Shown one piece after another: positions 53,286 to 63,195 of a DNA stretch of 64,000 nucleotides. This DNA comes from Nitrospira sp. GTDB lineage: Bacteria > Nitrospirota > Nitrospiria > Nitrospirales > Nitrospiraceae. The notes under the pieces are model-generated. The model searched no databases. It had not been told where the DNA came from and saw nothing but the letters and a program-made list of their open reading frames with translations. Position 1 is the stretch's first letter. Every line of letters begins with the position of its first letter. The position numbers and the translations under genes are program-made. The stretch spans positions 3,185 to 67,184 of the forward strand of contig JADJXO010000011.1 in the NCBI GenBank assembly GCA_016715825.1, written 5' to 3'.

Positions 53286-53825
53286 CTACAGTTTGCAGGC
53301 CTCCTCTGCGATTTCCGGACCTGGGACAGGGTGCTCGTGAGCCTGCCTCACGTAATTGCGGCAATCCATCTCAGCCCCTTCCTTCGAAGCTTTTCCTTCG
53401 CTGACTAATCGCCGCCAGTGGGTCAGGCGATCAGCAAAGGGGGCGTACCGGCATGCCTCTTTCTCAGAGGACTGCTCCGCAAGTTGTTGACATTTGATCG
53501 CCCAGAGCTCCGGTGTCAGCGCACCACTTTCAGCCGACCTGGTCAATTCGTAGCGCTTGTCGGCAAACGACCCGAATGCACAGATGCCAGGATCCACCGG
53601 GGGCGGCGCCGCATGATTTCGATCAACCGTATTGAGCATCTGCCGGCAGTTCGTCTCACCAGCCTCCTTTGAAATCAGTCCCTTCTCAATCTGTTGCTTG
53701 GTTTCCGTCCGCCGTTCATCAAACTCAGATTTGGACAGGAGTGCCGGGGCCCCGACCACCAACGCTGTCGTCGTCGGACATCCGCTCAAAACGAAGGGTA
53801 AAAGGCCAAGGAAAAGAAGTCGCAT
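53286..53825 (-). CDS. Lipoprotein of unknown function, Cys-rich
   Basis: A 179-residue lipoprotein with lipobox V-L-S-G-C near residue 15. The start at 53825 has GAGG seven bases upstream, preferred over in-frame starts further up. The mature part has two weak repeats of a helix-Cys pattern (E-T-N-C-R-Q-M-L, E-M-D-C-R-N-Y-V). No family recognised. Confidence 0.6.
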   Translation of the reverse strand: MRLLFLGLLPFVLSGCPTTTALVVGAPALLSKSEFDERRTETKQQIEKGLISKEAGETNCRQMLNTVDRNHAAPPPVDPGICAFGSFADKRYELTRSAESGALTPELWAIKCQQLAEQSSEKEACRYAPFADRLTHWRRLVSEGKASKEGAEMDCRNYVRQAHEHPVPGPEIAEEACKL

Positions 53826-54141
53826 CGGTAACCTCGCTTTCATAAGCAGGACTGACGACACCAGTGGTTTGCGCGCGATCATACGGGCAACCCCCGCTGG
53901 AGATCAAGATTCTGCCCGCGGTCGGTAACCGGTAAAGCTCTCTATATCGAATGACCGCATTGACATGGACACTGGCCAAAGTGCAACATGCGCCTATCGT
54001 TGATTGATAGTTGCGTTTATGTCGAGAAAGTGGAGAAGTAATTTCCATTGTGGCCCGTTTCGGCACATGCGAGAAGGAGACCGAACGAGGCCATGGTAAA
54101 TAGTACAGAGCTAAATCTTACAGAATAAGGAGGCCAGAATC

Positions 54142-54489
54142 ATGGCATTGCTGATTACCGACGAATGCATCAACTGTGGAGCTTGTCTGCCGGAATGCCC
54201 GAACGAGGCCATCTTCGAAACCCGCAGCGACGCGGAATCGAAGGGGAATCACGTGGGCGACGGTCAGGGAGTGGGAGACAATATCTACGTGATTGCCCAC
54301 GATCGCTGCACTGAGTGTGTCGGCCATTATGACGAACCGCAATGTGCAGCAGTCTGTCCCGTCGATGATTGCTGCATTTCTGATCCCGTCTACCCTGAGG
54401 CGTCCGACGTCTTACTGGAAAAGGCGAAGCAACTCAACCCGGACAAGCCGATCGATCCGGCAAAAGTCTGGAGCGGCGTACGGAACTGA
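54142..54489 (+). CDS. Two-cluster [4Fe-4S] ferredoxin (YfhL-like)
   Basis: A 115-residue ferredoxin. First cluster motif: C-I-N-C-G-A-C-L-P-E-C-P; second: C-T-E-C-V-G-H-Y then C-A-A-V-C-P-V-D-D-C-C. The longer loop between the Cys of the second motif is typical of YfhL-like ferredoxins. AAGGAGG precedes the ATG. It carries electrons for unknown partners; nothing redox-related adjoins it. Confidence 0.9.
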   Translation: MALLITDECINCGACLPECPNEAIFETRSDAESKGNHVGDGQGVGDNIYVIAHDRCTECVGHYDEPQCAAVCPVDDCCISDPVYPEASDVLLEKAKQLNPDKPIDPAKVWSGVRN

Positions 54490-54585
54490 GACGTTTTTCC
54501 TCGAGAATCCGTACCGTTTGAGATTAATCCAATCTCGGCGGTACGGTTCTGTGTCACCTTCCCGACATAGGTGAAACGATGCATC

Positions 54586-54888
54586 ATGGCTGACAAGATG
54601 CCCCGGTTCATGACAAACGCAACCGTCATTAAGGCGTTAGCGAAGGTGTTCGCGTTCCAGGCCATCGAGATCGATCTCCTGCGTGCTCGTGCTGGGATCT
54701 CTGATGCGGACTGGAAGACCATGAAGACCGAAGCGTTTAAGAAAACGTACGCGAAGCAACGTGCGTTTTATGAAGACCGCTTGACGGGTGCATTCGCATT
54801 GGAGCGTATTTCTCAGTCTGAACGGGAAACAAGACTGCTGGAACTCTGGTTAAAACAGAGTGAAGAGTCCCCCAAAGAGGAACCCTAA
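54586..54888 (+). CDS. Hypothetical helical protein
   Basis: A 100-residue soluble helical protein (V-I-K-A-L-A-K-V-F-A-F-Q-A-I-E-I-D-L-L-R, K-K-T-Y-A-K-Q-R-A-F-Y-E). The start at 54586 is tentative. It follows the ferredoxin by 96 bases. No family recognised. Confidence 0.5.
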   Translation: MADKMPRFMTNATVIKALAKVFAFQAIEIDLLRARAGISDADWKTMKTEAFKKTYAKQRAFYEDRLTGAFALERISQSERETRLLELWLKQSEESPKEEP

Positions 54889-54944
54889 GCCACCCGTATC
54901 GACATCCTTTCGCCGACTGATGCGGGTGCTACAGGGCCTCTCTC

Positions 54945-55208
54945 TCAGAGCCGGCTTCGGAGCCGCTCATAGCCCTTCTTTAGCTCTTCGATCGCCATGC
55001 CCAACGCAGCACCGACGGATTCCGCTGTCTTCCCAACCTCTTCTCGCGCTGCCTCCAATTTGGGCTTAACCTCATCCCACTGGGTTTCCAGACGAGCCCA
55101 TTCGTCTTTGGCATCCGCCTTTGCGAGGTGAAGTTGAACCTGAAGTTCATCACGCTGTTGTTTGAGATGATCCAGCGCTTTGGTCATCTGTTCTTTAACA
55201 TCTGACAT
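54945..55208 (-). CDS. Small coiled-coil protein
   Basis: An 87-residue protein made almost entirely of amphipathic helix with many Glu, Lys and Gln (L-K-Q-Q-R-D-E-L-Q-V-Q-L, A-R-L-E-T-Q-W-D-E-V-K-P), and a short Ala/Gly-rich segment (S-V-G-A-A-L-G-M-A). GGGAGC precedes the ATG. Similar small proteins are widespread with no known role. Confidence 0.6.
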   Translation of the reverse strand: MSDVKEQMTKALDHLKQQRDELQVQLHLAKADAKDEWARLETQWDEVKPKLEAAREEVGKTAESVGAALGMAIEELKKGYERLRSRL

Positions 55209-55564
55209 ACGATGTGCTCCCTTGTTGGACGTGAAGGGTTCTTCTTGTATAGTCTGCCCGTCATGGCGAGGTTAGTCGCTCAATGAAATTGCAATGCCAT
55301 GCGACCAAAGCCGGTTGTCTATTCTATCCCGCCGAATCTCACAGAACTAGCCCCCTACCCAGGAAACCCTTATTTGATCAGGGCCAGGTCCTACGTGTAC
55401 AGACACTGCCCTCGTAAAGTCACACTTGCAGAGGGCACCAAACTCGGTGATACTATCTGAGTATGACCATGATAGAGTCATGCTTGCTCAAGACCGTGGG
55501 CTGAGCAGAAGAGTTCAAGAATCCTGCAACCGACCGTGCATGATTGACGGCAGGAGAGACGACA
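55209..55564. other. Upstream region of the first copper-site protein gene
   Basis: This 356-base region has no gene. Its right part holds promoter-like sequence (55426-55454) also present upstream of the second copy at 58142. Confidence 0.45.
55426..55454 (+). promoter_or_regulatory. Promoter-like sequence, first copy
   Basis: TTGCAG and GATACT are 17 bases apart. The preceding CTCGTAAA and the elements recur at 57898-57943 before the paralogous gene. Confidence 0.5.
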
Positions 55565-56341
55565 ATGCCACGACATATCAGAATGGGATTCTGGCTCACG
55601 GCAGGGACGCTCCTAGTGCTATCGACCTGCCTGAGCACTGAGGCCTGGGCCTATCAACCAGGACCCGTGAAGAACGGGGCCGTCGTACGTGGATCAGTGA
55701 CCGTCACCGGGACTGTCCCGGCACCAAAAGAATTCGAGTTGCGTCGCTATCCAGACCACGAATTTTGCAGCGAACTGTCCGATACACAAGGGTATCGGAG
55801 CCTGCGGGAAGTGACCTTCAGACCGGATGGAGGCCTCAAAGACGTCGTGGTGGCGATAGAAGGTGTGGAGCACGGTAAGCCCTTCTCCTTCACCGATGCG
55901 GAGGTCGAAGCGGATCTCTGTCGGTTTCTCCCGTTCGTCACCGTGATCAATGATACGCGGCAAGTCACGGTGTTCAACCGAGACCCAGTCCCTCACGACA
56001 TCCAAGGGTTGGCGATCGATCAGCCTGAAAGTGATATGGTCTTCTACCAGCCCTCGGTAGAAGCCAGTGGGACTACCGCCAACATACAGCTGGCGAAAGG
56101 GCAACACGTATTCACGATGCGCTGCAGCCTCCACCCCTATATGCAGAACTGGGGTTACGCTGTCGACAATCCCTATTATGCCGTCACGGACGCGTCTGGC
56201 GCATTCTCGATCGAAGATCTCCCGCCAGGGACCTATCGCCTCAAGGCCTGGCATCCTATACTCGGCACGCACGAACAGGAACTCACGGTGGCCGCCAATG
56301 AGACGATTTCGGTGGAACTGTGGTTTAAGGCCAACTTCTGA
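55565..56341 (+). CDS. Cupredoxin-like plus carboxypeptidase-regulatory-like periplasmic protein, copy 1
   Basis: A 258-residue protein with signal peptide (cleavage near A-W-A-Y). The middle (about 95-190) has a type 1 copper pattern: V-P-H-D-I-Q-G for the first His and M-R-C-S-L-H-P-Y-M for Cys-x2-His-x2-Met. The C-terminal part (about 195-258) is a carboxypeptidase regulatory-like domain: D-A-S-G-A-F-S-I-E-D-L-P-P-G-T-Y-R-L-K-A-W-H-P. The start at 55565 follows CAGGAGA. A paralogue lies at 58142. Electron transfer or copper handling is inferred; it may serve the copper-dependent ammonia oxidation. Confidence 0.75.
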   Translation: MPRHIRMGFWLTAGTLLVLSTCLSTEAWAYQPGPVKNGAVVRGSVTVTGTVPAPKEFELRRYPDHEFCSELSDTQGYRSLREVTFRPDGGLKDVVVAIEGVEHGKPFSFTDAEVEADLCRFLPFVTVINDTRQVTVFNRDPVPHDIQGLAIDQPESDMVFYQPSVEASGTTANIQLAKGQHVFTMRCSLHPYMQNWGYAVDNPYYAVTDASGAFSIEDLPPGTYRLKAWHPILGTHEQELTVAANETISVELWFKANF

Positions 56342-56425
56342 CAGGAACCGTTTCGATCCTGAGGTCCTGGAAAAGGTATCCAGCCTCACGCTTTTTAAAG
56401 CTCCTACAAACGGACAGCTTGGGAA

Positions 56426-57634
56426 TTAATGCAAGGACACCAGTTGCTGATACAGACTTCGGGTTTCCTTGGCAATGGCAGCCCAGCTAAAAAGTTGTTC
56501 TGCTCGTCGTCGACCGGCTTGAGCAAACTGCTCACGCATCCCACTGTCCGCCATCAGACGATTGACGGCGGCCGCTAAATCCCGCTCGAATTTTTTGGGG
56601 CTGAGTGGAGTAAAGGGAGATTCCGGCATCTGCTGGACCGGGACCAGGAGGCCGGTTTCTCCATCTTCAACGACCTCTGGAATCCCTCCAACAGCAGATG
56701 CAACCACAGCCGTCTCGCAAGCCATCGCTTCAAGGTTGATAATTCCAAACGGTTCATAGATAGAGGGACAACAAAAGACCGCCGCGTGTGAATAGAATTG
56801 GATCACGCTTCGCTTGTCCAGCATTTCGGGAATCCAGATCACACCAGGTCTGGCAGCAGAGACCTCTTTGACCGCAGCCTCCATTTCAGCGGCGATTTCT
56901 GCGGTATCGGGAGCCCCGGCACAGAGCACCACCTGGAAATCAGCGTCGAAATATTTGATGGCTCGAACCAGATGGATGATGCCTTTCTGACGGGTAATTC
57001 GTCCGACAAACAACACAAACGGCTTGGACGGATCTACCCCGTAGCGTTGCAGTGCGTCGGCCGATGATTGTTTCTGATATTCATTTGGATCAATGCCATT
57101 GTGGATGACCTTGATCTTCTCTTCAGCGATGCGAAAATGGTGCAGGATATCCTGTTTGGTTCCATAGGAAACTGCGATCACGGCGTCGGCCATCTCCAGA
57201 GCTGCTCGTTCCACCCAGGAGGAGAAATCGTATCCCCCCTTGAGTTGTTCCCGTTTCCAAGGGCGGAGCGGCTCCAAGGAATGCGTCGTGATGATGAGCG
57301 GGATCCCGTAATTCAGCTTCGCGAGGATTCCACCAAGATGGGTATACCAGGTATGACAATGAACGAGATCGGCCTCAATGCCATGGGTGTTGAAGTGCAA
57401 GCCCCTCTGAACGGCACCAAACACAGACTCCAAATATTTCGGGCACCCGTAATCGATCTTCTCGAGTTTAAACCCTCTGACGTGCAGGTTCTGCTGTGCC
57501 AGATACTGGTCACCAAAACACCGAACTTCCACCGGAACCAGCTTCGCTAATTCCTTACTCAGGTATTCCACATGAACACCTGCTCCACCATAGGTGTAGG
57601 GCGGGTATTCGTTACTGAGCATCAGCACTTTCAT
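56426..57634 (-). CDS. glgA: GT4 glycosyltransferase, glycogen-synthase type
   Basis: A 402-residue cytosolic enzyme. It starts M-K-V-L-M-L-S-N-E-Y-P-P-Y-T-Y-G-G-A-G-V-H-V (the family's N-terminal donor-binding G-G loop) and has the GT4 retaining motif Y-E-P-F-G-I-I-N-L-E-A-M-A near residue 310 with both Glu. V-G-R-I-T-R-Q-K-G is also typical. The upstream in-frame extension to 57709 has no family features. It is most like prokaryotic glycogen synthases of the GT4 (GlgM/GlgA-like) type; the exact donor is uncertain. It lies between two duplicated copper-site genes and reads opposite to both. Confidence 0.8.
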   Translation of the reverse strand: MKVLMLSNEYPPYTYGGAGVHVEYLSKELAKLVPVEVRCFGDQYLAQQNLHVRGFKLEKIDYGCPKYLESVFGAVQRGLHFNTHGIEADLVHCHTWYTHLGGILAKLNYGIPLIITTHSLEPLRPWKREQLKGGYDFSSWVERAALEMADAVIAVSYGTKQDILHHFRIAEEKIKVIHNGIDPNEYQKQSSADALQRYGVDPSKPFVLFVGRITRQKGIIHLVRAIKYFDADFQVVLCAGAPDTAEIAAEMEAAVKEVSAARPGVIWIPEMLDKRSVIQFYSHAAVFCCPSIYEPFGIINLEAMACETAVVASAVGGIPEVVEDGETGLLVPVQQMPESPFTPLSPKKFERDLAAAVNRLMADSGMREQFAQAGRRRAEQLFSWAAIAKETRSLYQQLVSLH

Positions 57635-58141
57635 GTGGAGAGTTCTTTCTCTGGTCGGTTGAAAACACCTTGCGTCGATATGGGCATCAGATCTTGCTTT
57701 ATGCGTCAACCGTTAGCTGCGAAACGACGATATAACTAGTCGACAAAACATTCAAGCCCACGACCAGTTGCCCATCACTCCTCAAAGTTCAAGACTTAGA
57801 TTCTGGAGATCAAAAAAGATATCCGACTCCGCAATCATCGCCATAAATTGGTGATCCCTCTCCCCATTACGACGACACCGGGGTTACTAGCACCGTTCTC
57901 GTAAACTCCCCAGTTGCAGAGAGTTGGCTGACTTAGCCATACTCTCTAGAGGATATCCACCATTGAACAATTCCTTTCGAGAGAGGGCGCACGCAGAAGA
58001 CTCACGCTCAAGCGTGGCGGTAGATGAGGTCCAACGGGAAGTTGCCGTTTCGCCTGAACTCCCGAAGTAATTGCGCTATGCCAATGCTTCGGGCATTCTG
58101 CAACTGACGTCGAGGAATCAGTGCTGGCAGGAGGACCGCCG
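57635..58141. other. 507-base divergent intergenic region
   Basis: No gene was recognised. It holds promoter-like sequence for the second copper-site protein (57914-57943) and should hold the glycosyltransferase promoter, which was not identified. Confidence 0.45.
57914..57943 (+). promoter_or_regulatory. Promoter-like sequence, second copy
   Basis: TTGCAG and CATACT are 18 bases apart, preceded by CTCGTAAA as in the first copy. Confidence 0.5.
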
Positions 58142-58918
58142 GTGAAACGACATATCCGAACCAGAATCCAGCTGACCGCAAGCGTGCTTGCCGTGCTGAC
58201 GTGCTGGTTGGGAACCGAGGCTTGGGCCTATACGTCGACACTGGTGAAGGATGGGGCTACCGTGCACGGGATCGTAACCGTCACCGAAACCACCCCAGCG
58301 CCTCAAGAATTCGAGTTGCGTCGCTTCCCTGACCACGAATATTGTAGCAAGCTTTCGGATGGCTCTGGATTTCGACTTCTACGAGAAGTGACGGCCCGAC
58401 CGGACGGGGGATTGAAAGATGTCGTCGTGGTCGTGGAAGGCGTAGAGCGCGGTAAACCCTTCTCCGTCACTAACGCGAAAGTAGAAGCAACGCTCTGCCA
58501 GTTTCTCCCGTTTGTCACCGTAGTCGGCAACACACGTCGCGTCACGGTATTCAATCGAGATCCTGTTCCCCACGATATCCAGGGATTTGTTCCCGATCAA
58601 CCAGGGAACGAGAAGGTCTTCTCTCGGCCATCGTTACGGGCAAGGGGAACCACCGATCTCGTGCGGCTCGCAGAGGGGCACCATGTCTTTACCATGCAGT
58701 GCAGCATGCACCCCTACATGCAGAACTGGGGCTATGCCGTCGATACTCCCTATTATGCAGTGACAGATGCGACGGGCTCCTTCTCCATCGAGGACCTCCC
58801 GCCTGGAACCTATCGCCTTAAGGCCTGGCATCCCATTCTTGGGACGCAAGAGCAGGAACTCAACGTGGCCCCGAATGAGACGGTCTCACTCGAGCTGTCG
58901 TTTAAAGCCAAGTTCTGA
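58142..58918 (+). CDS. Cupredoxin-like plus carboxypeptidase-regulatory-like periplasmic protein, copy 2
   Basis: A 258-residue protein, clearly a duplicate of that at 55565 with the same two domains: V-P-H-D-I-Q-G and M-Q-C-S-M-H-P-Y-M for the copper site, then D-A-T-G-S-F-S-I-E-D-L-P-P-G-T-Y-R-L. GTG 58142 follows AGGAGGA. Signal peptide cleaves near A-W-A-Y. The duplication includes upstream promoter-like sequence. Both copies keep all copper ligands, so both should be functional. Confidence 0.75.
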   Translation: MKRHIRTRIQLTASVLAVLTCWLGTEAWAYTSTLVKDGATVHGIVTVTETTPAPQEFELRRFPDHEYCSKLSDGSGFRLLREVTARPDGGLKDVVVVVEGVERGKPFSVTNAKVEATLCQFLPFVTVVGNTRRVTVFNRDPVPHDIQGFVPDQPGNEKVFSRPSLRARGTTDLVRLAEGHHVFTMQCSMHPYMQNWGYAVDTPYYAVTDATGSFSIEDLPPGTYRLKAWHPILGTQEQELNVAPNETVSLELSFKAKF

Positions 58919-58921
58919 TTC

Positions 58922-59275
58922 GTGGTGCACATGCACAACATCTACCCTCCGCCGCTTATTCATGCTCAGAAGATGGCCTTGTCATACGTGCTAGTGACAC
59001 TGAGAGGAATGACGAGTGCCATTCACATAGCTCCACCAATCATTGGGAGTTACTCTCCCCGCAGCAAGCTGTGTCTCCTCTACGGGCGAGCGTCCTTTGT
59101 GCTGGAGGACGAGACTGGCTTGGTGCCCGTTGTAGTCTTGGGTAGCTGCGATTGAGGCGTTGCTGAAGGATGGCGATCTTGTGCGCCTGACCGGTTTCGT
59201 ACAGGTGTTGAAGAGTGACCCTCCACGGGAGGTCAGAGTCCAGGCAACCGCGATTCAAATCCTCGACTCACACTG
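58922..59275 (+). pseudogene. Frameshifted OB-fold-like gene
   Basis: A frame from 58922 reads S-K-L-C-L-L-Y-G-R-A-S-F-V-L-E-D-E-T-G-L-V-P-V-V-V-L-G and stops at 59155. The next frame continues the expected OB-fold pattern: A-A-I-E-A-L-L-K-D-G-D-L-V-R-L-T-G-F-V-Q-V-L ending at 59275. One indel near 59135-59145 would join them. Function unknown; the match to an OB-fold is by pattern only. Confidence 0.4.
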
Positions 59276-59489
59276 ATTCAGCGACAGCCGCATGACAGCC
59301 TGATCCAAAGAAACATGGTCCGACGCCTTAATTCTCACCAGCGTGCGCAGAAGGAGATTTTCCCCCTCTCCCCTTGATCATCCGGCGGAAGTGCAAGGCA
59401 CGAACCGCCTCTCTATCTCTTTCCTTGAGCTGCCCCTGCTAAAGGAGGGCTTTGAAATTGCTCTCTGCCTCTCATTCTGGACCGATCTG

Positions 59490-60012
59490 CTATCGAGGCT
59501 TGCTTGCATATTCATCCAGCTTCTTCTCGACATCTTGCAACGTGCGCACGGCATCATTGTATCTTCGTGGTTTACCATCGTGCATTTCCACGTTACCCTT
59601 GAGATAAAGGTGAACTTCGTTCCGATATTCTCGAAGCTCATGCAGCTTGTTGCGAAGCGCCTGTTTGTAAACCCCCTTGGAGTTGAGGCAGTCAATGACT
59701 TTGCGAAATTTCGCCTTTTTCGATACGAGACCATGTTGAACGCCGAATTCGTATAGCAGCGTTTCGATAACTGCCACAACTGGCAGTGTACAATGCCACT
59801 CCCACACTGTTCCCGCAGTGAGTCCAAGATTCCAAGTATTCAAGTGCCATCGATTGATGTCGCATAGCTGAATGATGCAAGCGACCGTTCGTTGCCTTTC
59901 ATGCGAGAGATACGGCCACCTCGTTTTTAAATCATAAAGCTTGCGAATGTGGCCCCTGGGGAATTTGATCCGTACAAACTTCTTGTTTGTGTGAGCCGTG
60001 TTCGTCAACTCT
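59490..60012 (-). pseudogene. Hypothetical gene, 5' end probably removed by an IS3-family insertion
   Basis: The frame ends at 59490 and stays open through 60012 into the mobile element. The visible part (about 174 residues from L-T-N-T-A-H-T-N-K-K-F-V-R-I-K-F) is soluble and helical, with L-R-E-Y-R-N-E-V-H-L-Y-L near its end, a His/Arg arrangement loosely like HEPN domains. No start codon with a ribosome binding site lies inside the non-mobile part, so a 5' truncation is likely. Family unknown. Confidence 0.45.
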
Positions 60013-61493
60013 AGAGGGGCTCCGGAAATTCGGACAGTGTAGCTAAGTGGTAGCCTGGCTTCACCGATGCCACCGGGTGGGTAACGAGCCAAAGGAGCGA
60101 GGCAATGAAGAGCAGACGACGGAATTACGGAGCGACCTTCAAGGCAGGTCGCCTTGGCGGCGGTCAAAGGTGACAAGACGCTGGCCGAGTGGCGGAGCAA
60201 TTCAGTGTCCACCCACGCAGATCACCGAATGGAAGCAGCAGTTGCTGGCGCGAGCCGCGGATGTGTTTGGTGGGGCGAAGGCTCCATCAGAGACGCCGGA
60301 TCTTAAGCCCTTCATGCGAAGATCGGGCAACTGGCGCTGGAGAATGATTTGTGAAGGGGCGCTCATCAAGGGCGGCTTGCTGAGCGCAAAGCGACGATCG
60401 ATCGCACGCACCCTTGCCAGTCGTGCGGCAATGCCAACTCCTGAAGCTGGCCCGCTCGACCGGCTTGCCAGCCGACGCCGGTCTCCGGAGACGACGCTGG
60501 CGTTGATGCGGCGGATCGACGAGCTGCATTGCACTGTCCGTTTTGCCGGGGCGCGGATGTTACGCGATCTTCTTGCGGCAGGAGGGCCATGCCATTGGAC
60601 GGCGCCAGGTGGCCACGCTCATGCGCCGGATGGGGATTGAGCGCTGTATCGGAAACCGCATCTGAGTCGGCGGCATACGCCCACACCATCTATCCGTATC
60701 TCTCCGCGATCTCACGATCAGTCGTCCCAATCACATCTGGGCGGCCGATATCACCACAGTACGCCCAGCCAACGAAGCCCGCCTGTCTGGGACTGAGTTG
60801 CTTGAGCATTCTGGAATGCATGGCTCGATGAAGGAGTGTGGCAATGACGAGCATGCCTCCCCTCTACACGAGAAGGAGTGAGCCGAAGCGGCGGTGACTT
60901 GCCGGACACTGGCAAGGTGACGAAGTCCGCAGGAAACGGGGCGTGCGGCGAAGGGGTTACGCCAAGATGCGCCTCTAGGCTGAGCACGGGATGGTTGAGG
61001 AACACGCACCTATTGACACGCATCTGAGGGTTGAAATGTCACCCCCTGCCTACACCGCTTTCCAGGCAGGACGCGGATCCGTGCCCCGTCACGTATGGAC
61101 GGGAACGGCGAATGCAGGCTGGACATGTACGCTGGCCAGCAGGAGTCATGGGAGCGTAGCCAGACCACGACGTCTGCGACGACTTGCGGAACGCAAGGAG
61201 AAAGACTGCGATAGGCAACCTCGCCCGTGTGAAGTCCAGCGTGAACTGGGGAAGGCGTGTACCGATAACCGATGACAAGGAGGTGTCCCGACGCGGTAGC
61301 GTTGACGGAGCCCTCGTAGTCAGTCCGAGGTCGGGAGCCGGCCACATGGCGAAGGGGGTAGTGTAAGCGGCATGTGGAAGATTACCTGACCACATAGGAG
61401 AAGACCTTTGATAATCAGGGAAATGCAACACGCAAGCTGGCAACGTGGTCAATGGGGAACCCTGAACGTAAGTTGATCGACTCCTGAGACTGA

Positions 61494-62900
61494 TTGCTGA
61501 TCGAGCATGGCTGGCAGAAGCCGCGCGCATCGCTCGCATCCAGTGGTGCGCGAACGCCGGGCGTCGATGGGGTCGACAAGACCATGATGACGGAAACCCT
61601 TCATCAGGAACTGGCGACGATCCGTGCCGAATTGTTAGCGGGCTCCTATACGCCGCTCCCTGCACGGCGCGTGTACATCCCCAAGGCGAACGGCACGTTG
61701 AGGCCCTTAGGGATCCCCAGTCTGGGATCGAGTGGTCCAGAGAGCGATGCTGATGGCCATGGAGCCGATATGGGAGAGTGATTTCCATCGGGCATCCTAT
61801 GGCTTCAGGCCTGCCCGAAGTGTGCACCATGCGATACGAACGGTCAAATTGCAGCTGCAGGAAAGTGACGAACAAAGAGCGGCGGGTCGTTGGGTGATCG
61901 AGGGCGACCTCGCCAGCTACTTTTGAGACTGTCCATCACCGCCTGCTGCTGAAAGCTGTCCGCAAACGTATTGCTGATCAGCGCTTCCTGGCCCTGCTGT
62001 GGACGTGCATCAAAGCAGGGTGTGTTGATCAGGGTCTCTTTTGCGCCGCGAGCGAAGGTGTTCCACAAGGGGAGTTATCTCTCCGCTGCTATCCAACATC
62101 ATGTTGCATAGATTCGATGCTTGGATGGAAGCAGGAACTACCTGAGTAAGAAGGTGCGTAGGACCGATGGGCATGGAACTTCGGCATTCTCAAGCAGCGA
62201 CCGATTGCTGTACGAGAGAACCGGCAGTGGAAACCAGGCGTCTCTACTGTCGCTATGCGGATGATTTCGTCGTGGTCAAAAGGAACACAAACCGCACGCA
62301 GAGGCACTGCGCGAAGCGTGCCGGACGTTCTGGAAGGGACGCTCAAGCTCACGTTGAATATGGAGAAGACCCATATCACCCCACGTGAACGACTGCGTGG
62401 TCTTCCTCGGCCACCGCATCATCCGCAAGCGGGGCCCACGAAGTCAGCTGCGACCGGTCACGACGATCCCATGGGAGAAGTACCGAGGCTTCACGGCCAA
62501 GCTGGTCAAGGAACTGTCTGGCAATTACAGCGGGAACAGCATGGACCTGATGGAACGCCTGAACCGGACACTCTCGGGATGGGCGAACCTCGATCGATAC
62601 ACTGACTATACGGCGACCATCTTTAACCGGAGTGGACCGGAACCGTCTTCTGGAAGCTCGGACATTGGCTCGCGCGCAAGTATCGGCGAGAGTCCCGAGC
62701 CTGATGCGTGAACACGTCCGGGCACCAGAACCAGGGCGCGCCACCACATGGGTACTGAAGGGACAGAATAGTCGTGGGTGGTATGGCGAACAGGCGCTTG
62801 ACGCCTGGTCACCAGCCGCAAAGGTCAGTTCAGGCGGACCCGAAGAACCCGTACTGATTCGCGACGAGCATCGCCACGTTCCTCGAATCGCGCTACGCTG
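61494..62900 (+). pseudogene. Group II intron reverse transcriptase/maturase, broken by several frameshifts
   Basis: Recognisable pieces in changing frames: G-V-D-G-V-D-K-T-M and R-R-V-Y-I-P-K-A-N-G-T-L-R-P-L-G-I-P (about 61540-61720), A-S-Y-G-F-R-P-A-R-S-V-H-H-A (61790), E-G-D-L-A-S-Y-F then a stop, G-V-P-Q-G near 62070, the active-site R-Y-A-D-D-F-V-V-V (62251), F-L-G-H-R-I near 62402 and the maturase segment L-N-R-T-L-S-G-W-A-N-L-D-R-Y (62560). The YADD site survives but frame changes make a full protein impossible, so mobility would need help from another maturase. Confidence 0.85.
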
Positions 62901-62934
62901 ACGTGGCTGTTGCGTTACGCAACGCTTGAATGGA

Positions 62935-62968
62935 GAGCCGGATGCGCTGAGAGGTGCAAGTCCGGTTC
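62935..62968 (+). ncRNA. Group II intron domain V
   Basis: A 34-base element beginning GAGCCGGATGCGC and ending CAAGTCCGGTTC has the fixed length and stem pattern of domain V, the catalytic hairpin of group II introns. The AGC triad position reads GAGCC. Domain VI follows as a stem (GAGACTGGG with CCCGGTCTC). Confidence 0.85.
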
Positions 62969-63195
62969 GGGGAGGAGAGACTGGGAGATAGTGCGACTAC
63001 GCCCGGTCTCTCACTCCACTTCCAATGCGACGCGGCTTCGTGTATCTCTTCGCCGTCTTGGACTGGGTCAGTCGCCGGGTGCTGGCCTGGCGGCTCTCCA
63101 ATACGTTGACCACGGACTTCTGTCTCGAGGCCGTGCGAGAGGCGATCACGCAGTATGGCTGTCCCGAGATCTTCAACACCGACCAAGGGTGTCAG

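Larger units (their letters stand above)
60759..63018 (+). mobile_element. Group II intron inserted in the IS3-family transposase gene
   Basis: The 5' end is GTACGCCCAGCC (GTGYG-like) right after the codons for D-I-T-T. The intron RNA core follows (GTCCGCAGGAAAC near 60930; GAGCCGAAGCGGC near 60882) and includes the maturase remnants. Domain V is at 62935-62968 and domain VI follows. Joining 60758 to 63019 restores transposase reading D-I-T-T-L-P-M-R-R-G-F, which supports the boundaries to within a few bases (the last intron bases do not quite fit the usual AY end). Confidence 0.8.
60013..63195 (+). mobile_element. Degraded IS3-family element, interrupted by a group II intron
   Basis: OrfA begins at 60105 (M-K-S-R-R-R-N-Y-G-A-T-F-K-A) and continues in shifted frames (Q-F-S-V-H-P, I-T-E-W-K-Q-Q-L-L-A-R-A-A-D-V-F-G-G). 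OrfB fragments follow: H-I-W-A-A-D-I-T (the first catalytic Asp of the DDE domain) before the intron, and after it M-R-R-G-F-V-Y-L-F-A-V-L-D-W-V-S-R-R-V-L-A-W and N-T-D-Q-G-C-Q. Several frameshifts and stops make it inactive. The right part is cut off at 63195 by an IS30-family element. The left boundary is approximate. Confidence 0.75.

Noticed and set aside
54500..54552. A hairpin (CCGTACCG with CGGTACGG) after the ferredoxin gene
   Set aside because: No T run and an interrupted stem; not strong enough to list as a terminator.
59343..59756. A 137-codon plus-strand frame
   Set aside because: Antisense to the truncated hypothetical gene at 59490, without a ribosome binding site or recognised features.
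61039..61875. A 278-codon minus-strand frame over the group II intron
   Set aside because: It is antisense to the intron RNA core and maturase remnants and shows no protein family features.
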